A stretch of 17,080 nt of DNA from Desulfovibrio sp. (GTDB taxonomy: Bacteria; Desulfobacterota; Desulfovibrionia; Desulfovibrionales; Desulfovibrionaceae): positions 1 to 17,080 of the forward strand of contig JAQVZK010000010.1 in assembly GCA_028708195.1 (NCBI GenBank), written 5' to 3'. Position 1 is the first letter of the stretch. Each line of letters opens with the position of its first letter. Position numbers and translations under genes: made by a program. This document shows positions 1 through 7,624 of the stretch, piece by piece. Under the pieces are notes generated by a model that was not told where the DNA came from, did not search any database, and saw nothing but the letters and a program-made list of their open reading frames with translations.

Positions 1-1
1 T

Positions 2-169
2 GTTTCCAGCTCGGCCGCCAGCATCGGGCAAAAGGTCTTTGCCAGCCTGACCCCCGGCGCGGCCAGCACCGCAGCCGCCGGGGCCACAGTTGCGGGCAGT
101 GTTGAAACCGATTTTACCGTCCGCACTTCCGCGGCGGCGGGCGTGCCCTTTGTGGCGACCCGCGACTAG
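2..169 (+). CDS. Capsid decoration / structural cement-like protein, C-terminal fragment
   Basis: An open frame enters from the left edge and stops at TAG 167-169, giving 55 visible residues ending in PFVATRD. The fragment is rich in Ala, Gly, Ser and Thr (for example SLTPGAASTAAAGATVAG) and alternates small and beta-forming residues, which is typical of the small decoration or cement proteins coded just upstream of DUF2184-type capsid genes. The identification rests on position and residue style; no diagnostic motif is visible in the fragment. The following capsid gene begins 11 bases after the stop, and its Shine-Dalgarno sequence overlaps this stop codon. It could instead be another head-associated protein. 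Confidence 0.55.
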   Translation, partial: VSSSAASIGQKVFASLTPGAASTAAAGATVAGSVETDFTVRTSAAAGVPFVATRD

Positions 170-179
170 GAGCACTCTT

Positions 180-1205
180 ATGCCCATGAATTTGCAGAAA
201 CTGCGCGAATACGGCTTTATGGTGGACGGAGCCACCAGAATATTCGACCCCAACAAAGCTTATGACGCGGCCCCCGTTACCGCGCCCAATGCTGGTGTTC
301 CCACGGAGTTCACCACTTTTTTCAACCCGCAGGTGGTCGAAATTCTGACCAGTCCGCGGCGGGCACGCGCCGTCTATCCCGAAGTTATCAAGGGCGATGC
401 CACCACCAGCTCCGTCAAGTTTCCGCTTGCCGAGGCCGTGGGCCATACCGTCCCGTATGACGATTTCAGCAACGGCGGCAGCGCGGATGTCAACAACAAC
501 TGGGCCACGCGCGACACTTATCTTTATCAGACCATCCGCCGCGTCGGCGACCTGGAAGAAGAAATGTCGGGGCTTGCCCGCGTGAGCCTCGGTACAGGCA
601 CGCAGCGTTCCGCAGCTCTGGTCATTGATGTTGACGCCAACCGCTTCGCCCTTCAGGGGGTGGCTGGTCGCCGCATCTATGGCCTTATGAATGATCCCAA
701 CCTCAACGCCAACATCACGCCCAACAGCGTCACGCCCGAAGGCGGCGGCGCTGCCGTCACCGCCTGGGACAAGAAAACCAGCCGCCAGATCTATGACGAT
801 GTGCGCAAACTCTATGCCGCCCTGGTGAACCAGATGGGCGGCAACGACAACGTGACGGCCGATGGCGTTGACGATCGCCTTGTGCTTGTGTGCTCGCCGA
901 GCGTCTACGCTGTTATGGGCGCGGCTACGGACTTCAATGTGTCCGCCCTGGACATGATCAAGAAGTTCCTGCCCAAGCTTGAAATCGTCACCGTGCCTGA
1001 ATTCTCTACGGCCAGCGGCGAACTGGTACAGCTTATTCTGCCGGAATACCAGGGGCAGGTGACGGCGGAACTTGGCGCTACTGAAAAGTTCCACGCCTTC
1101 CCTGTTGTGCGCGGGCTTTCCAGTTACGCGCAAAAGTTCCGCGCTGGCACTTGCGGCGCCCTTATTTATCGCCCGGCGGCCATCGCTGGCATGATCGGCG
1201 TGTAG
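180..1205 (+). CDS. Major capsid protein (DUF2184-like)
   Basis: This 341-residue protein builds the icosahedral head shell. The start is ATG 180, preceded by TAGGAG at 167-172. The frame is open back to an ATG at 90, but the extra 30 residues are Arg/Pro-rich, overlap the preceding gene and look unlike phage protein. The sequence has the features of the DUF2184-type capsid family: an N-terminal segment ending in TEFTTFFNPQVVEILTSP, a central ARAVYPEV/SVKFPLAEAVG region, a DDRLVLVCSPSVYAVMG strand-helix, and a C-terminal KFRAGTCGALIYRPAAIAGMIG end. The family assignment is by recognition of this pattern and by its place between a decoration-like protein and a connector gene. Capsid function is well supported; the exact family less so. 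Confidence 0.85.
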   Translation: MPMNLQKLREYGFMVDGATRIFDPNKAYDAAPVTAPNAGVPTEFTTFFNPQVVEILTSPRRARAVYPEVIKGDATTSSVKFPLAEAVGHTVPYDDFSNGGSADVNNNWATRDTYLYQTIRRVGDLEEEMSGLARVSLGTGTQRSAALVIDVDANRFALQGVAGRRIYGLMNDPNLNANITPNSVTPEGGGAAVTAWDKKTSRQIYDDVRKLYAALVNQMGGNDNVTADGVDDRLVLVCSPSVYAVMGAATDFNVSALDMIKKFLPKLEIVTVPEFSTASGELVQLILPEYQGQVTAELGATEKFHAFPVVRGLSSYAQKFRAGTCGALIYRPAAIAGMIGV

Positions 1206-1214
1206 GAGACACTC

Positions 1215-1592
1215 ATGGCCAAGAATACCAAATCCGCTATCGTGTATTGCAAACTGCCCAATGGCGTCTGCTTTGACCTCAAGGGCGGCCACCGCGTTAC
1301 GCTCAAGGGCAAGCCGTTGTCGTCGCTGGTTGACTCTAACGGCAATCCTGCCCATGGCACGGCCTATGGCACGACCACCATCCCCACGGAACAGTGGGAA
1401 GAAATTCAGGCCAGCTACGGCCATATGGACATGTTTGGCGGTGATGCCCCCGTCATCTTTGCCGCTGTCACTCCCAAGGCCGGAGAAGCTCAAGCCAGCG
1501 AACAAGCCGAGGCCAAAACTGGTTTTGAGCAGGTGCAGGTAGATGGCGACAACGTTGACAAAAGCCTGAAAACCCAGCCGGAGAAAGCGTAA
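1215..1592 (+). CDS. Small head-region protein of unknown function
   Basis: A 125-residue protein starting at ATG 1215 with TAGGAG overlapping the capsid stop. The N-terminal half, IVYCKLPNGVCFDLKGGHRV followed by VTLKGKPLSS, reads as a compact beta domain. It contains an HGTAYGTTTIPTEQWEEIQ segment seen in small head-module proteins coded next to capsid genes. The last 30 residues are Gln/Glu/Lys-rich and probably disordered. Its stop codon overlaps the start of the next gene (TAATG), so the two are translationally coupled. I do not recognise a named function; a minor capsid or head-completion role is inferred from position only. Confidence 0.7.
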   Translation: MAKNTKSAIVYCKLPNGVCFDLKGGHRVTLKGKPLSSLVDSNGNPAHGTAYGTTTIPTEQWEEIQASYGHMDMFGGDAPVIFAAVTPKAGEAQASEQAEAKTGFEQVQVDGDNVDKSLKTQPEKA

Positions 1593-1969
1593 TGGCACGG
1601 GTATCCCTGGATATTGCCGAGTGGCGCGGCATGTTTCCGCAGTTCGGAGATGAGGCGATTACGCCTGATTCTCTGCTGACGGCCCAATGGCCAGTGGCAG
1701 AGCATTTGATTGGTAATTCCGACCGCTCGCGTACTCCAGAGGATACCCGCGCAATGGCGCTCTATTACACGCTGTGTCACCTGATCACCTTGCAAGGGCG
1801 AGGCGATGTGGTGGGCAATGTCACCAGTGCGGCCCAGGGCAGTGTTAACGCCGGGCTTGCGTTCATGCAGCGGGCCAACAGTCGATGGTGGGAGCAGACC
1901 CCCTGCGGCCTCACCGCATGGGAGCTATTGCGCCCCTGGCGCACGGGAGGCTGTTATGTCCGGGGGTAA
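1592..1969 (+). CDS. Head-tail connector protein, DUF4054-like
   Basis: A 125-residue protein whose ATG overlaps the preceding TAA. The pattern FPQFGDEAITPDSLLTAQW at the N-terminus, a helix DTRAMALYYTLCHLITLQG in the middle, AAQGSVNAGLAF, and the end WWEQTPCGLTAWELLRP match the small connector proteins grouped as DUF4054. Those are alpha-helical and attach below the portal, forming the first ring of the head-tail interface. Length agrees with the family. It sits in the usual place, between capsid and the HK97-gp10-like completion gene, and overlaps that gene by 14 bases. Confidence 0.75.
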   Translation: MARVSLDIAEWRGMFPQFGDEAITPDSLLTAQWPVAEHLIGNSDRSRTPEDTRAMALYYTLCHLITLQGRGDVVGNVTSAAQGSVNAGLAFMQRANSRWWEQTPCGLTAWELLRPWRTGGCYVRG

Positions 1970-2411
1970 CTTGCGGCTTGATGATGCCATCCCGGGCCTT
2001 GAAGCGCTTGATGGCGTGTTTGAGCTGAAGGTGGGCGTTATGGAGGCAGCCACTAACGGCAAGGGGCAGAATGTGGCCGAATATGCCGCCGCCAACGAGT
2101 TTGGCGTGCCGGGTAAAATCCCGTCCCGCCCGGCCATGGGAGAAACCCTGGATGCCAACGAAAGCAAATATGCCGAAGGCCTGGGCGATCTGCTCATGGC
2201 CGGTATGAACCCGGAAGAGGCACTGGGACAGCTGGGCGAAAAGGTTACAGCGGATATGGTGAAGTCCATAAGCAGATGGGAAACGCCACCCAACAAACAG
2301 TCTACTGTCAAGGCCAAGTTGCGCAAAACAGGCGGCCGTGTAGGCAATGCCCCCTTGTACGAAACCGGGGCTTACGTTGGCAGCATCTCTAGCGAGGTGA
2401 ACAAAGTATGA
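1956..2411 (+). CDS. HK97-gp10-like head-tail / tail completion protein
   Basis: A 151-residue protein starting at ATG 1956, preceded by GGGAGG at 1945-1950. The frame is open further upstream to 1806, but that part overlaps the connector gene and the internal ATG has the ribosome site. Residues 25-60 carry the signature of this family: KVGVMEAA, then VAEYAAANEFGVPGKIPSRPAM (YAxxNEFG followed by IPxRP). A helical middle section and a Lys-rich segment (NKQSTVKAKLRKTG) follow. Members complete the tail terminus or neck and are needed to join heads and tails. Its TGA overlaps the next ATG (ATGA). Confidence 0.8.
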   Translation: MSGGNLRLDDAIPGLEALDGVFELKVGVMEAATNGKGQNVAEYAAANEFGVPGKIPSRPAMGETLDANESKYAEGLGDLLMAGMNPEEALGQLGEKVTADMVKSISRWETPPNKQSTVKAKLRKTGGRVGNAPLYETGAYVGSISSEVNKV

Positions 2412-2899
2412 ACCTGCATGCTCTCACGCGTACTGTCATCACTGCTGTGCATCCTGATCGCCATGTACGGGTATTGGGCAGCGCCGGGCAGACCATAGGC
2501 CCGGACTATGTGCAACGCCCTGTGTGGCGGCCGTGTGTTGAAGTGGCAGCCCAGGTGCAGCCCGTGCCGGATAAGACCCTGCAATGGCTCTTGCAGACGC
2601 GCGGCAACAGCACCTGGCGTGATGTTTACGTCTACGGCGCATTGTGCGGCCTTGACCGCGCCAGAGAACGCGGTGGCGATCTGCTCTATTTTGACGGCTA
2701 TGAGTGGCAGGTAGATCAGGTGCTGGAAGATTTCGCCACGGGAGCCGGGTGGACCAAGGTGCGCGTCATTCGTCTGCGGTTCTGCCCACCGCCGGATGTG
2801 GATGCAATACAGCCCCCACCCATGGATGATGCTCTGCCGGATGAAGGCGCATGGCCGGATAACCATGCCCCTGAAGTTGTTCAGGAGGAAGGACAATAA
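2408..2899 (+). CDS. Neck / head-closure-like phage protein
   Basis: A 163-residue protein starting in an ATGA overlap with the previous gene. It contains a beta-rich core (DVYVYGALCGLDRARERGGD, then LLYFDGYEWQVDQVLEDF) typical of small proteins that cap the connector and measure a single ring in the neck. The C-terminal 40 residues are Pro/Asp/Glu-rich and probably flexible. Its position between the gp10-like gene and the neck terminator-like gene suggests a stopper or collar role. That is inference; no catalytic motif is present. Confidence 0.65.
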   Translation: MNLHALTRTVITAVHPDRHVRVLGSAGQTIGPDYVQRPVWRPCVEVAAQVQPVPDKTLQWLLQTRGNSTWRDVYVYGALCGLDRARERGGDLLYFDGYEWQVDQVLEDFATGAGWTKVRVIRLRFCPPPDVDAIQPPPMDDALPDEGAWPDNHAPEVVQEEGQ

Positions 2900-3420
2900 T
2901 GGCCAGTGTTACAGGCAATCCTCTTGATGCTGCCCTCGTGCAGGCTTTGGGCGATACGCTGACCGTGTGGCTCGGCCCCGTAACCATTGTGCGGGGCTGG
3001 ACAAATCGGGTCAGCACTCCCAGCACAAGATATTTTGTGCAAATCACGCCATCGGGCAGTACGCCGCACGGCACAACCGGGCATGTGTATACCGGGCCAG
3101 ATGGTAGCGATCAGGGGCAGGCCCAGGTGGTCCGGCCACAAAGCCGCAGGGTACAACTGGATTTCGTGGGGCCCAATGCCGAAGAACAGGCCCGCACCAC
3201 CTCAACGCTGCTGCAAGACATAGTGGGCTGTGATGCCCTGGCCCCCTACGGGTTTGCGCCGCTCTCCGTCAGTGAGCCTCAAGACCTTACGGCGGCTGAT
3301 GGCAGCGAGCAGGCTGAATCCCGTTTTATGATCGCCGTTGAAGTCCAGGCCAACAGCAAAGTCACCGTGCCCATGGATTACTTCAATAACGTTAACTTGC
3401 ACCTGCACCCGCAGGCCTAG
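2899..3420 (+). CDS. Phage neck / tail terminator-like protein (LIC_12616-like)
   Basis: A 173-residue protein whose ATG overlaps the upstream TAA (TAATG) after a strong AGGAGGAAGG ribosome site at 2883-2892. The pattern RRVQLDFVGPNAEEQARTTSTLLQD, followed by a Cys-Asp-Ala step and a long beta region, resembles proteins annotated as neck terminator or LIC_12616 family in contractile phages. Those lie just before the sheath gene and close the head-proximal end of the tail. The order here is the same. The role is from family pattern and position. Confidence 0.7.
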   Translation: MASVTGNPLDAALVQALGDTLTVWLGPVTIVRGWTNRVSTPSTRYFVQITPSGSTPHGTTGHVYTGPDGSDQGQAQVVRPQSRRVQLDFVGPNAEEQARTTSTLLQDIVGCDALAPYGFAPLSVSEPQDLTAADGSEQAESRFMIAVEVQANSKVTVPMDYFNNVNLHLHPQA

Positions 3421-3429
3421 GAGCATATA

Positions 3430-4920
3430 ATGAGCGTCAATGCCGACAAGCTCGTACAAGTAGTACCCCGCGTCATGGACAGCGGCACCCAGGGCCTGAC
3501 CTTTGCCGGCCTGGTGCTCACCAAGTCCACCTTGCCGCCTTCGGCCAGGGTTCTGCAATTTTCTTCCGCTACCGCCGTGGCTGCCTACTTTGGCGACACT
3601 TCGCCGGAGGCCGCCATGGCCGTCCAATATTTCAAGGGCTATACCAATACCGACTATCTGCCCGGCAAGATATTTTTTGCGCCCTGGCGGGACGCGCCCG
3701 CCGCAGGTTGGCTGCGCGGCGCTGCTTATGGCGGCGACCTTGCCACACTCAAGGCTGTTACCAACGGCACATTGACCGTCAGTATTGACGGAACAGATCA
3801 AAGCCTTGTGGGCATAAATCTTTCCACCGCCACGAGCTTCAGCGAGGCAGCGCAGATACTTGAAACCGTTTTTGATGGCGCAGCAACCGTTGCCTACAGC
3901 AGCCAGACAACGGCGTTCCAGATCACCAGCTCCGCTAGCGGCGTTGCATCGTCCGTCAGCTATGCCGCCCCGGGAGAAATCCCCGGGCTTGCCGAATTGC
4001 TTAATCTTACCGAGCAGGCTGGGGCCGTGCAGTCGCCTGGCATTGACGCCCAAAGCCTCACTACCTGCTGCAAGAACGTGCTCGACTATGCCCGTGACTG
4101 GGTAAGCTTTTCCACCACGTGGGAACCTCCGCTTGACGACAAGCTGGAGCTGGCCACGTGGTGCGCAGGCTATGACACCAGATTTGTTTATGCCATGTGG
4201 GATACGGATAATGCCGCCCAAGTACAGGGTTCCAAGGCTTCAGCCGGGTACCGCATTGACTCCGAACTTGAGCTTAGCGGCACCATACCCGTGTTCAACA
4301 CCCCCCAGCTTGCCGCCTGGGTCATGGGGACAATCGCCAGTATCAACTTTGACCAGTACAACGGCCGTCTCACCCTGGCTTTCAAACAAGGGGAGGGGCT
4401 GGTTGTCACCTGCGGCAATGATGAAAAGTATGATGCCCTGCTGGAGAACGGCTACAACTGTTATGCTGACTTTGCCACGGCTTCCGCCCAGTTCAAATTC
4501 TTTCAGCCCGGGCAAGTTTCCGGCAAGTGGGACTGGGCAGACACCTATGTCAACGCCATTGCCCTCAAGGATGCCTTGCAGCTTAACCTGCTTGACCTGT
4601 TCAAGGCCGTAAAATCCTTGCCATACAACGAAGACGGTTACGGATCTGTGCGCACTGCCTGCCTTGATACCATCAACCGTTTCAAGAATTTTGGGGCAAT
4701 CCGCGCTGGCATCACTCTTTCGCAGACCCAGAAGGTGCAACTGCTGTCTGAGATCGGCACGGATGTGTCTAAAACCATTGAAAGCCAAGGCTGGTACATG
4801 CAGGTCAAAGACCCCGGCGCTATCATCCGAGGTAAGCGCGGAACGCCCGATTGCCGCTTTTATTACACCGATGGCGGCAGCATCCAGAAGATCGTGCTGC
4901 CTGCCACCGCCATTCAGTAA
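3430..4920 (+). CDS. Contractile tail sheath protein, DUF3383-like
   Basis: A 496-residue protein, the longest structural protein here after the tape measure, with TAGGAG overlapping the previous stop. DUF3383 proteins are sheath-like subunits of contractile tails. Visible family features are the N-terminal VQVVPRVMDSGTQGLTFAGLVL, a Gly/Ser/Thr-rich inserted domain at about residues 110-185 (GTLTVSIDGTDQSLVGINLS), a central NVLDYARDWVSFSTTWEPP, and a C-terminal NFGAIRAGITLS...GWYMQVKDPG...GTPDCRFYYTDGGSIQKI that would form the conserved sheath core. Length is normal for the family. The tube gene follows 9 bases later, as expected for a sheath-tube pair. Confidence 0.88.
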   Translation: MSVNADKLVQVVPRVMDSGTQGLTFAGLVLTKSTLPPSARVLQFSSATAVAAYFGDTSPEAAMAVQYFKGYTNTDYLPGKIFFAPWRDAPAAGWLRGAAYGGDLATLKAVTNGTLTVSIDGTDQSLVGINLSTATSFSEAAQILETVFDGAATVAYSSQTTAFQITSSASGVASSVSYAAPGEIPGLAELLNLTEQAGAVQSPGIDAQSLTTCCKNVLDYARDWVSFSTTWEPPLDDKLELATWCAGYDTRFVYAMWDTDNAAQVQGSKASAGYRIDSELELSGTIPVFNTPQLAAWVMGTIASINFDQYNGRLTLAFKQGEGLVVTCGNDEKYDALLENGYNCYADFATASAQFKFFQPGQVSGKWDWADTYVNAIALKDALQLNLLDLFKAVKSLPYNEDGYGSVRTACLDTINRFKNFGAIRAGITLSQTQKVQLLSEIGTDVSKTIESQGWYMQVKDPGAIIRGKRGTPDCRFYYTDGGSIQKIVLPATAIQ

Positions 4921-4929
4921 GGAGCCACC

Positions 4930-5376
4930 ATGGACAACCAGAACAACCAGACCATAACCAGCGCTAATGCCTCGCTGTTCCTCACGGTTCCGGGCCTGTA
5001 TGACTCGCCTGTCAAAATCGAGAATTTCAGCAGTGACGCCATGGTCAGCGCAGCCCAGGTCAATCCTGTGGTGGCTGAAATGGGCGTGGATGGTCACTTG
5101 AGCGTAGGCTATACCCCTACCCCAAAGGAAATCACCATAACGCTGGCCGCTGACAGTAAAAGCCGCCCCGTATTTGACGATTGGCAGGCGTATCAGGACG
5201 CCGCCAAGGAAGTGTACGTCTGCTCGGCACAGTTCATCGTGCCGGGCATCGGCAAAACATTTACTGGTCTGCGCGGTGTGCTTACGGCTGCACAGCCCAT
5301 GCCCAACGCCGCCAAAACCTTGCAGGCCCCTGCATATAACATCACTTTTGAAAGCTGGACGCCCAGCAGCCTCTAG
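4930..5376 (+). CDS. Tail tube protein
   Basis: A 148-residue protein beginning at ATG 4930 after AAGGAG built on the sheath stop codon. The sequence is beta-rich, with segments NASLFLTVPGLYDSPVKIENF, VAEMGVDGHLSVGYTPTPKEI and LQAPAYNITFESWTPSSL, which suit the single-domain beta-barrel tube subunits of contractile phages. These stack in hexameric rings inside the sheath. Size and its place right after the sheath and before the tail assembly chaperone support the call. Some databases label this family tail fibre, which does not fit the position. Confidence 0.78.
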   Translation: MDNQNNQTITSANASLFLTVPGLYDSPVKIENFSSDAMVSAAQVNPVVAEMGVDGHLSVGYTPTPKEITITLAADSKSRPVFDDWQAYQDAAKEVYVCSAQFIVPGIGKTFTGLRGVLTAAQPMPNAAKTLQAPAYNITFESWTPSSL

Positions 5377-5384
5377 GAGCCGAC

Positions 5385-5864
5385 ATGCGTAAGGAAGTTA
5401 TCATCACAATTGATTCCGGGCGCGATGAGGGAAAAACCTTTCACGTCACGGAAATGAGTGCCAGCCATATGGAAAAATGGGCAGCCCGCGCCCTGCTTGT
5501 TGTCCTGGGCGGTAACGGCCATGTGGACAAATCCCAAGTGAAAGACCTGGCCAAAACGTCCAATGCCTCGGCCCTGGTATCTGTGGGGCTGGGCGCATTG
5601 TCCAGCGTGAGCTGGGATAAGGTGGAACCTCTTTATGACGAACTGCTGCCCCAGGTGGCCATTGTGCCTGATGCGGACAAGCCCAATGCCAAAGTACCTC
5701 TGCGCCCGGCCAATGTGGACAACCACATTGAGGACGTCACAACCCTGGTGCGCTTGCGCGGCGAGGTGCTGAAACTCTCTCTGGATTTTTTCGGCACAGG
5801 CGGGGGCTTTGCCTCCCGCCTGTCAGAACTCCTTGCCCCCCTGATGGACTCGCAGACTACGTAA
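5385..5864 (+). CDS. Tail assembly chaperone, short form
   Basis: A 159-residue protein with TAGGAG overlapping the tube stop. It sits between tube and tape measure, the conserved slot for the tail assembly chaperones that coat the tape measure while the tube polymerises. The protein has a beta N-terminus (EVIITIDSGRDEGKTFHVTEM), then SHMEKWAARALL helices and a late helix RLRGEVLKLSLDFF. Its end, PLMDSQTT, is followed directly by a second open frame in the -1 register, as expected when a long form is made by ribosomal frameshifting. The short form is the main product in known examples. Confidence 0.8.
   Translation: MRKEVIITIDSGRDEGKTFHVTEMSASHMEKWAARALLVVLGGNGHVDKSQVKDLAKTSNASALVSVGLGALSSVSWDKVEPLYDELLPQVAIVPDADKPNAKVPLRPANVDNHIEDVTTLVRLRGEVLKLSLDFFGTGGGFASRLSELLAPLMDSQTT
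5786..5792 (+). promoter_or_regulatory. Candidate -1 frameshift slippery heptamer
   Basis: The bases TTTTTTC are read in the zero frame as T-TTT-TTC (codons 5787-5789 and 5790-5792), which fits the X-XXY-YYZ rule for tandem -1 slippage. The -1 frame is open from here to 6025. A second candidate is the run of six C at 5836-5841 (zero-frame GCC-CCC-CTG), closer to the zero-frame stop, where a P-site CCC could slip back one base. Either site would give the same 213-residue length. No clear stimulatory structure was worked out. Confidence 0.45.
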
Positions 5865-6025
5865 ACCTGCCGGGGTGTCTGGCCGTGCCTATCAGCCGGG
5901 GTTTGGCCAGCCTGGATAAGTTTCAGACCGTGTACGGCCTTGAAGACGCTTTTTTACTGCTGGAGATAGCCGCCGTGGATACTCATAACGCCAACTGCTG
6001 GAGCAATCATGGCAACCGCCCGTGA
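5786..6025 (+). CDS. Frameshift extension of the tail assembly chaperone (long form)
   Basis: In the -1 frame relative to the chaperone gene, an open stretch runs past its TAA (5862-5864) and stops at TGA 6023-6025. From about 5855 it encodes DYVNLPGCLAVPISRGLASL and then a YGLEDAFLLLEIAAVDTHNA helix, with the conserved look of the second tail assembly chaperone domain that binds the tape measure. It has no ATG and no convincing ribosome site. A GTG at 5885 lacks a good Shine-Dalgarno and would cut the conserved part. Expression by -1 frameshift, giving a 213-residue fusion, is the best explanation. The last 17 bases overlap the tape measure start at 6009. Confidence 0.65.
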   Translation, partial: FFRHRRGLCLPPVRTPCPPDGLADYVNLPGCLAVPISRGLASLDKFQTVYGLEDAFLLLEIAAVDTHNANCWSNHGNRP

Positions 6026-7613
6026 GCTTGTCGTCAAGCTGCTACTCAATGCCGCAGGCTTCAAGAATGAAGTCCGCGCCGCCCAGGGCGAACTGGATAA
6101 AACCAGCAGCGCCGCCGACAAGACAGCCAAGGCCACGGATGGCGTTGGCAAGTCAGCCGGAAAAGCTGGCAAGGAACTCAAGGGGGCGGCAGAAAAAGGC
6201 GGCCAGGCTTTTGAGGGACTATACGGCATCCTTGGCAAGGTAGCTGTCTTTCTTGGCGGTATGGCGCTGATCAAAAGCACGGCGTCAAACTATCTTGAAA
6301 GTGCGACCGCAATAGAGCGCACCGCCGATTCCCTGGGAATGAGCATGGAAGCGCTGCAAGCATGGGAAGGCGTTGCGGCAATCACGGGTGGTTCTGCGGA
6401 AGAAATGGGCGATCGTTTTCGAGACCTTAACGATTACATACAGGATCTGGCCCTGCACGATTCCGGGCCGCTCAAAGACATCACTAAAGATCTGGGACTC
6501 AACATCAAGGCGGCCAATGGCCAGTTGAAGGATACAGAAACCTTTATGCTGGAATTGTCGGACGCCATGCACAAGGCTGGAAACCAGAAGGCTGTAGGAC
6601 TTGGCAAACAGCTATCGTTTGATAATGCCACCATTGCGCTACTGCAAAAAGGCCGGGGAGAGCTTGAAGCGTACCTCAAACAGCAAAAAGCCATGGCCGT
6701 CTATTCCAAGCAGGATGCAGAGATGGCGCAGAAGGTCAATGTTGCTCTGTATCGCTTGAACAAGGGCTTTGAATCTTTGGGAGCCATGGCTATGCGGGTT
6801 CTTGGTCCGTCACTGGAATGGCTGGTGCAAAAATTCGGTGATGTGGTGATCTGGATGCGTGAAAACCAGACCTCACTTACCGTTTTTCTGACAGCCCTGG
6901 CCACCATAGTTGCAGTGGCAGTTACCCCGGCCCTGTGGGCTATGGCCACCGCGGCCTGGGCGGCCATAGCCCCCTTCGCGCCAATTATTGCCCTTGTGGC
7001 TGGTTTGGCCTTCATCGTTGAAGATTTGGTGGTCTACATTGAAGGTGGCGAATCTGCTCTTGAGGGATTCTGGTCAATGTTTGGCACTGGAGAGGAAATA
7101 GGCAACCGCCTGAAAACCGTATGGGCAGGTATTAAGGACACTTTTTCCGCGCTATTTAACCTCCTTGGCGGACTTAGCCAGCTTCTTGGGGCCATATTCA
7201 CTGGTGGGCAACTCTATAGTTACAAGGACGCTGTGGCAGCCATCAGCGCCGCATTTCAAAACCTTGGCAAGATAGCCGAGTCGGTTTTGGGGTACATCAA
7301 GGACAAGCTAAAAAATATTTTGCCTGGCTGGGCCATGGATCTTCTGGGGTGGAGCAAGGACAGCAGTGCGGACGCCAGCGGCAGCGTAACCCCGACGTCA
7401 ACTGCGGCAGCAGCAGCGACCCCCCGTGTCAGCCCAGGTGATGCGCAACGCCCTGCGGGCATGGTTGATAATTCCCGTAAGGTGGAAAGCACCACCACTA
7501 TCCAGCAACTTACGGTGCAAAGCCAGTCCACAGACGCGGACGGCATTGCACGAGACATTACTGAAAGCCTGCCCAACCGTGTGGCCCAGGCCGATGGTGC
7601 GTACGGTTTGTAA
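6009..7613 (+). CDS. Tail tape measure protein
   Basis: A 534-residue protein that sets tail length and is injected ahead of the DNA. The start ATG 6009 follows GGAG at 6000-6003. The N-terminus (residues 5-85) is a Lys/Ala/Gly-rich helical segment with coiled-coil character (GELDKTSSAADKTAKATDG). A helical domain with ERTADSLGMSMEALQAWEG follows, typical of tape measures. A long hydrophobic stretch at about 289-338 (TVFLTALATIVAVAVTPALW and beyond) may serve in membrane passage. The C-terminus from about 453 is Ser/Thr/Ala-rich linker and then SLPNRVAQADGAYGL. At roughly 0.15 nm per residue the predicted tail is about 80 nm, short for a myovirus. Confidence 0.88.
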   Translation: MATARELVVKLLLNAAGFKNEVRAAQGELDKTSSAADKTAKATDGVGKSAGKAGKELKGAAEKGGQAFEGLYGILGKVAVFLGGMALIKSTASNYLESATAIERTADSLGMSMEALQAWEGVAAITGGSAEEMGDRFRDLNDYIQDLALHDSGPLKDITKDLGLNIKAANGQLKDTETFMLELSDAMHKAGNQKAVGLGKQLSFDNATIALLQKGRGELEAYLKQQKAMAVYSKQDAEMAQKVNVALYRLNKGFESLGAMAMRVLGPSLEWLVQKFGDVVIWMRENQTSLTVFLTALATIVAVAVTPALWAMATAAWAAIAPFAPIIALVAGLAFIVEDLVVYIEGGESALEGFWSMFGTGEEIGNRLKTVWAGIKDTFSALFNLLGGLSQLLGAIFTGGQLYSYKDAVAAISAAFQNLGKIAESVLGYIKDKLKNILPGWAMDLLGWSKDSSADASGSVTPTSTAAAAATPRVSPGDAQRPAGMVDNSRKVESTTTIQQLTVQSQSTDADGIARDITESLPNRVAQADGAYGL

Positions 7614-7624
7614 GGGGGGAAAGC

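Noticed and set aside
90..179. Upstream ATG extension of the major capsid protein
   Set aside because: The extra 30 residues are Arg/Pro-rich, overlap the preceding structural gene, and the ATG at 180 has the strong ribosome site.
114..1598. 494-residue open frame on the - strand
   Set aside because: It lies antisense to the capsid gene and its neighbour; it is a by-product of GC-rich codon use, lacks a ribosome site and has no recognisable domain.
3202..5097. Two long - strand frames (3202-4221 and 4240-5097)
   Set aside because: Both are antisense to the sheath and tube genes, which have clear family patterns and ribosome sites.
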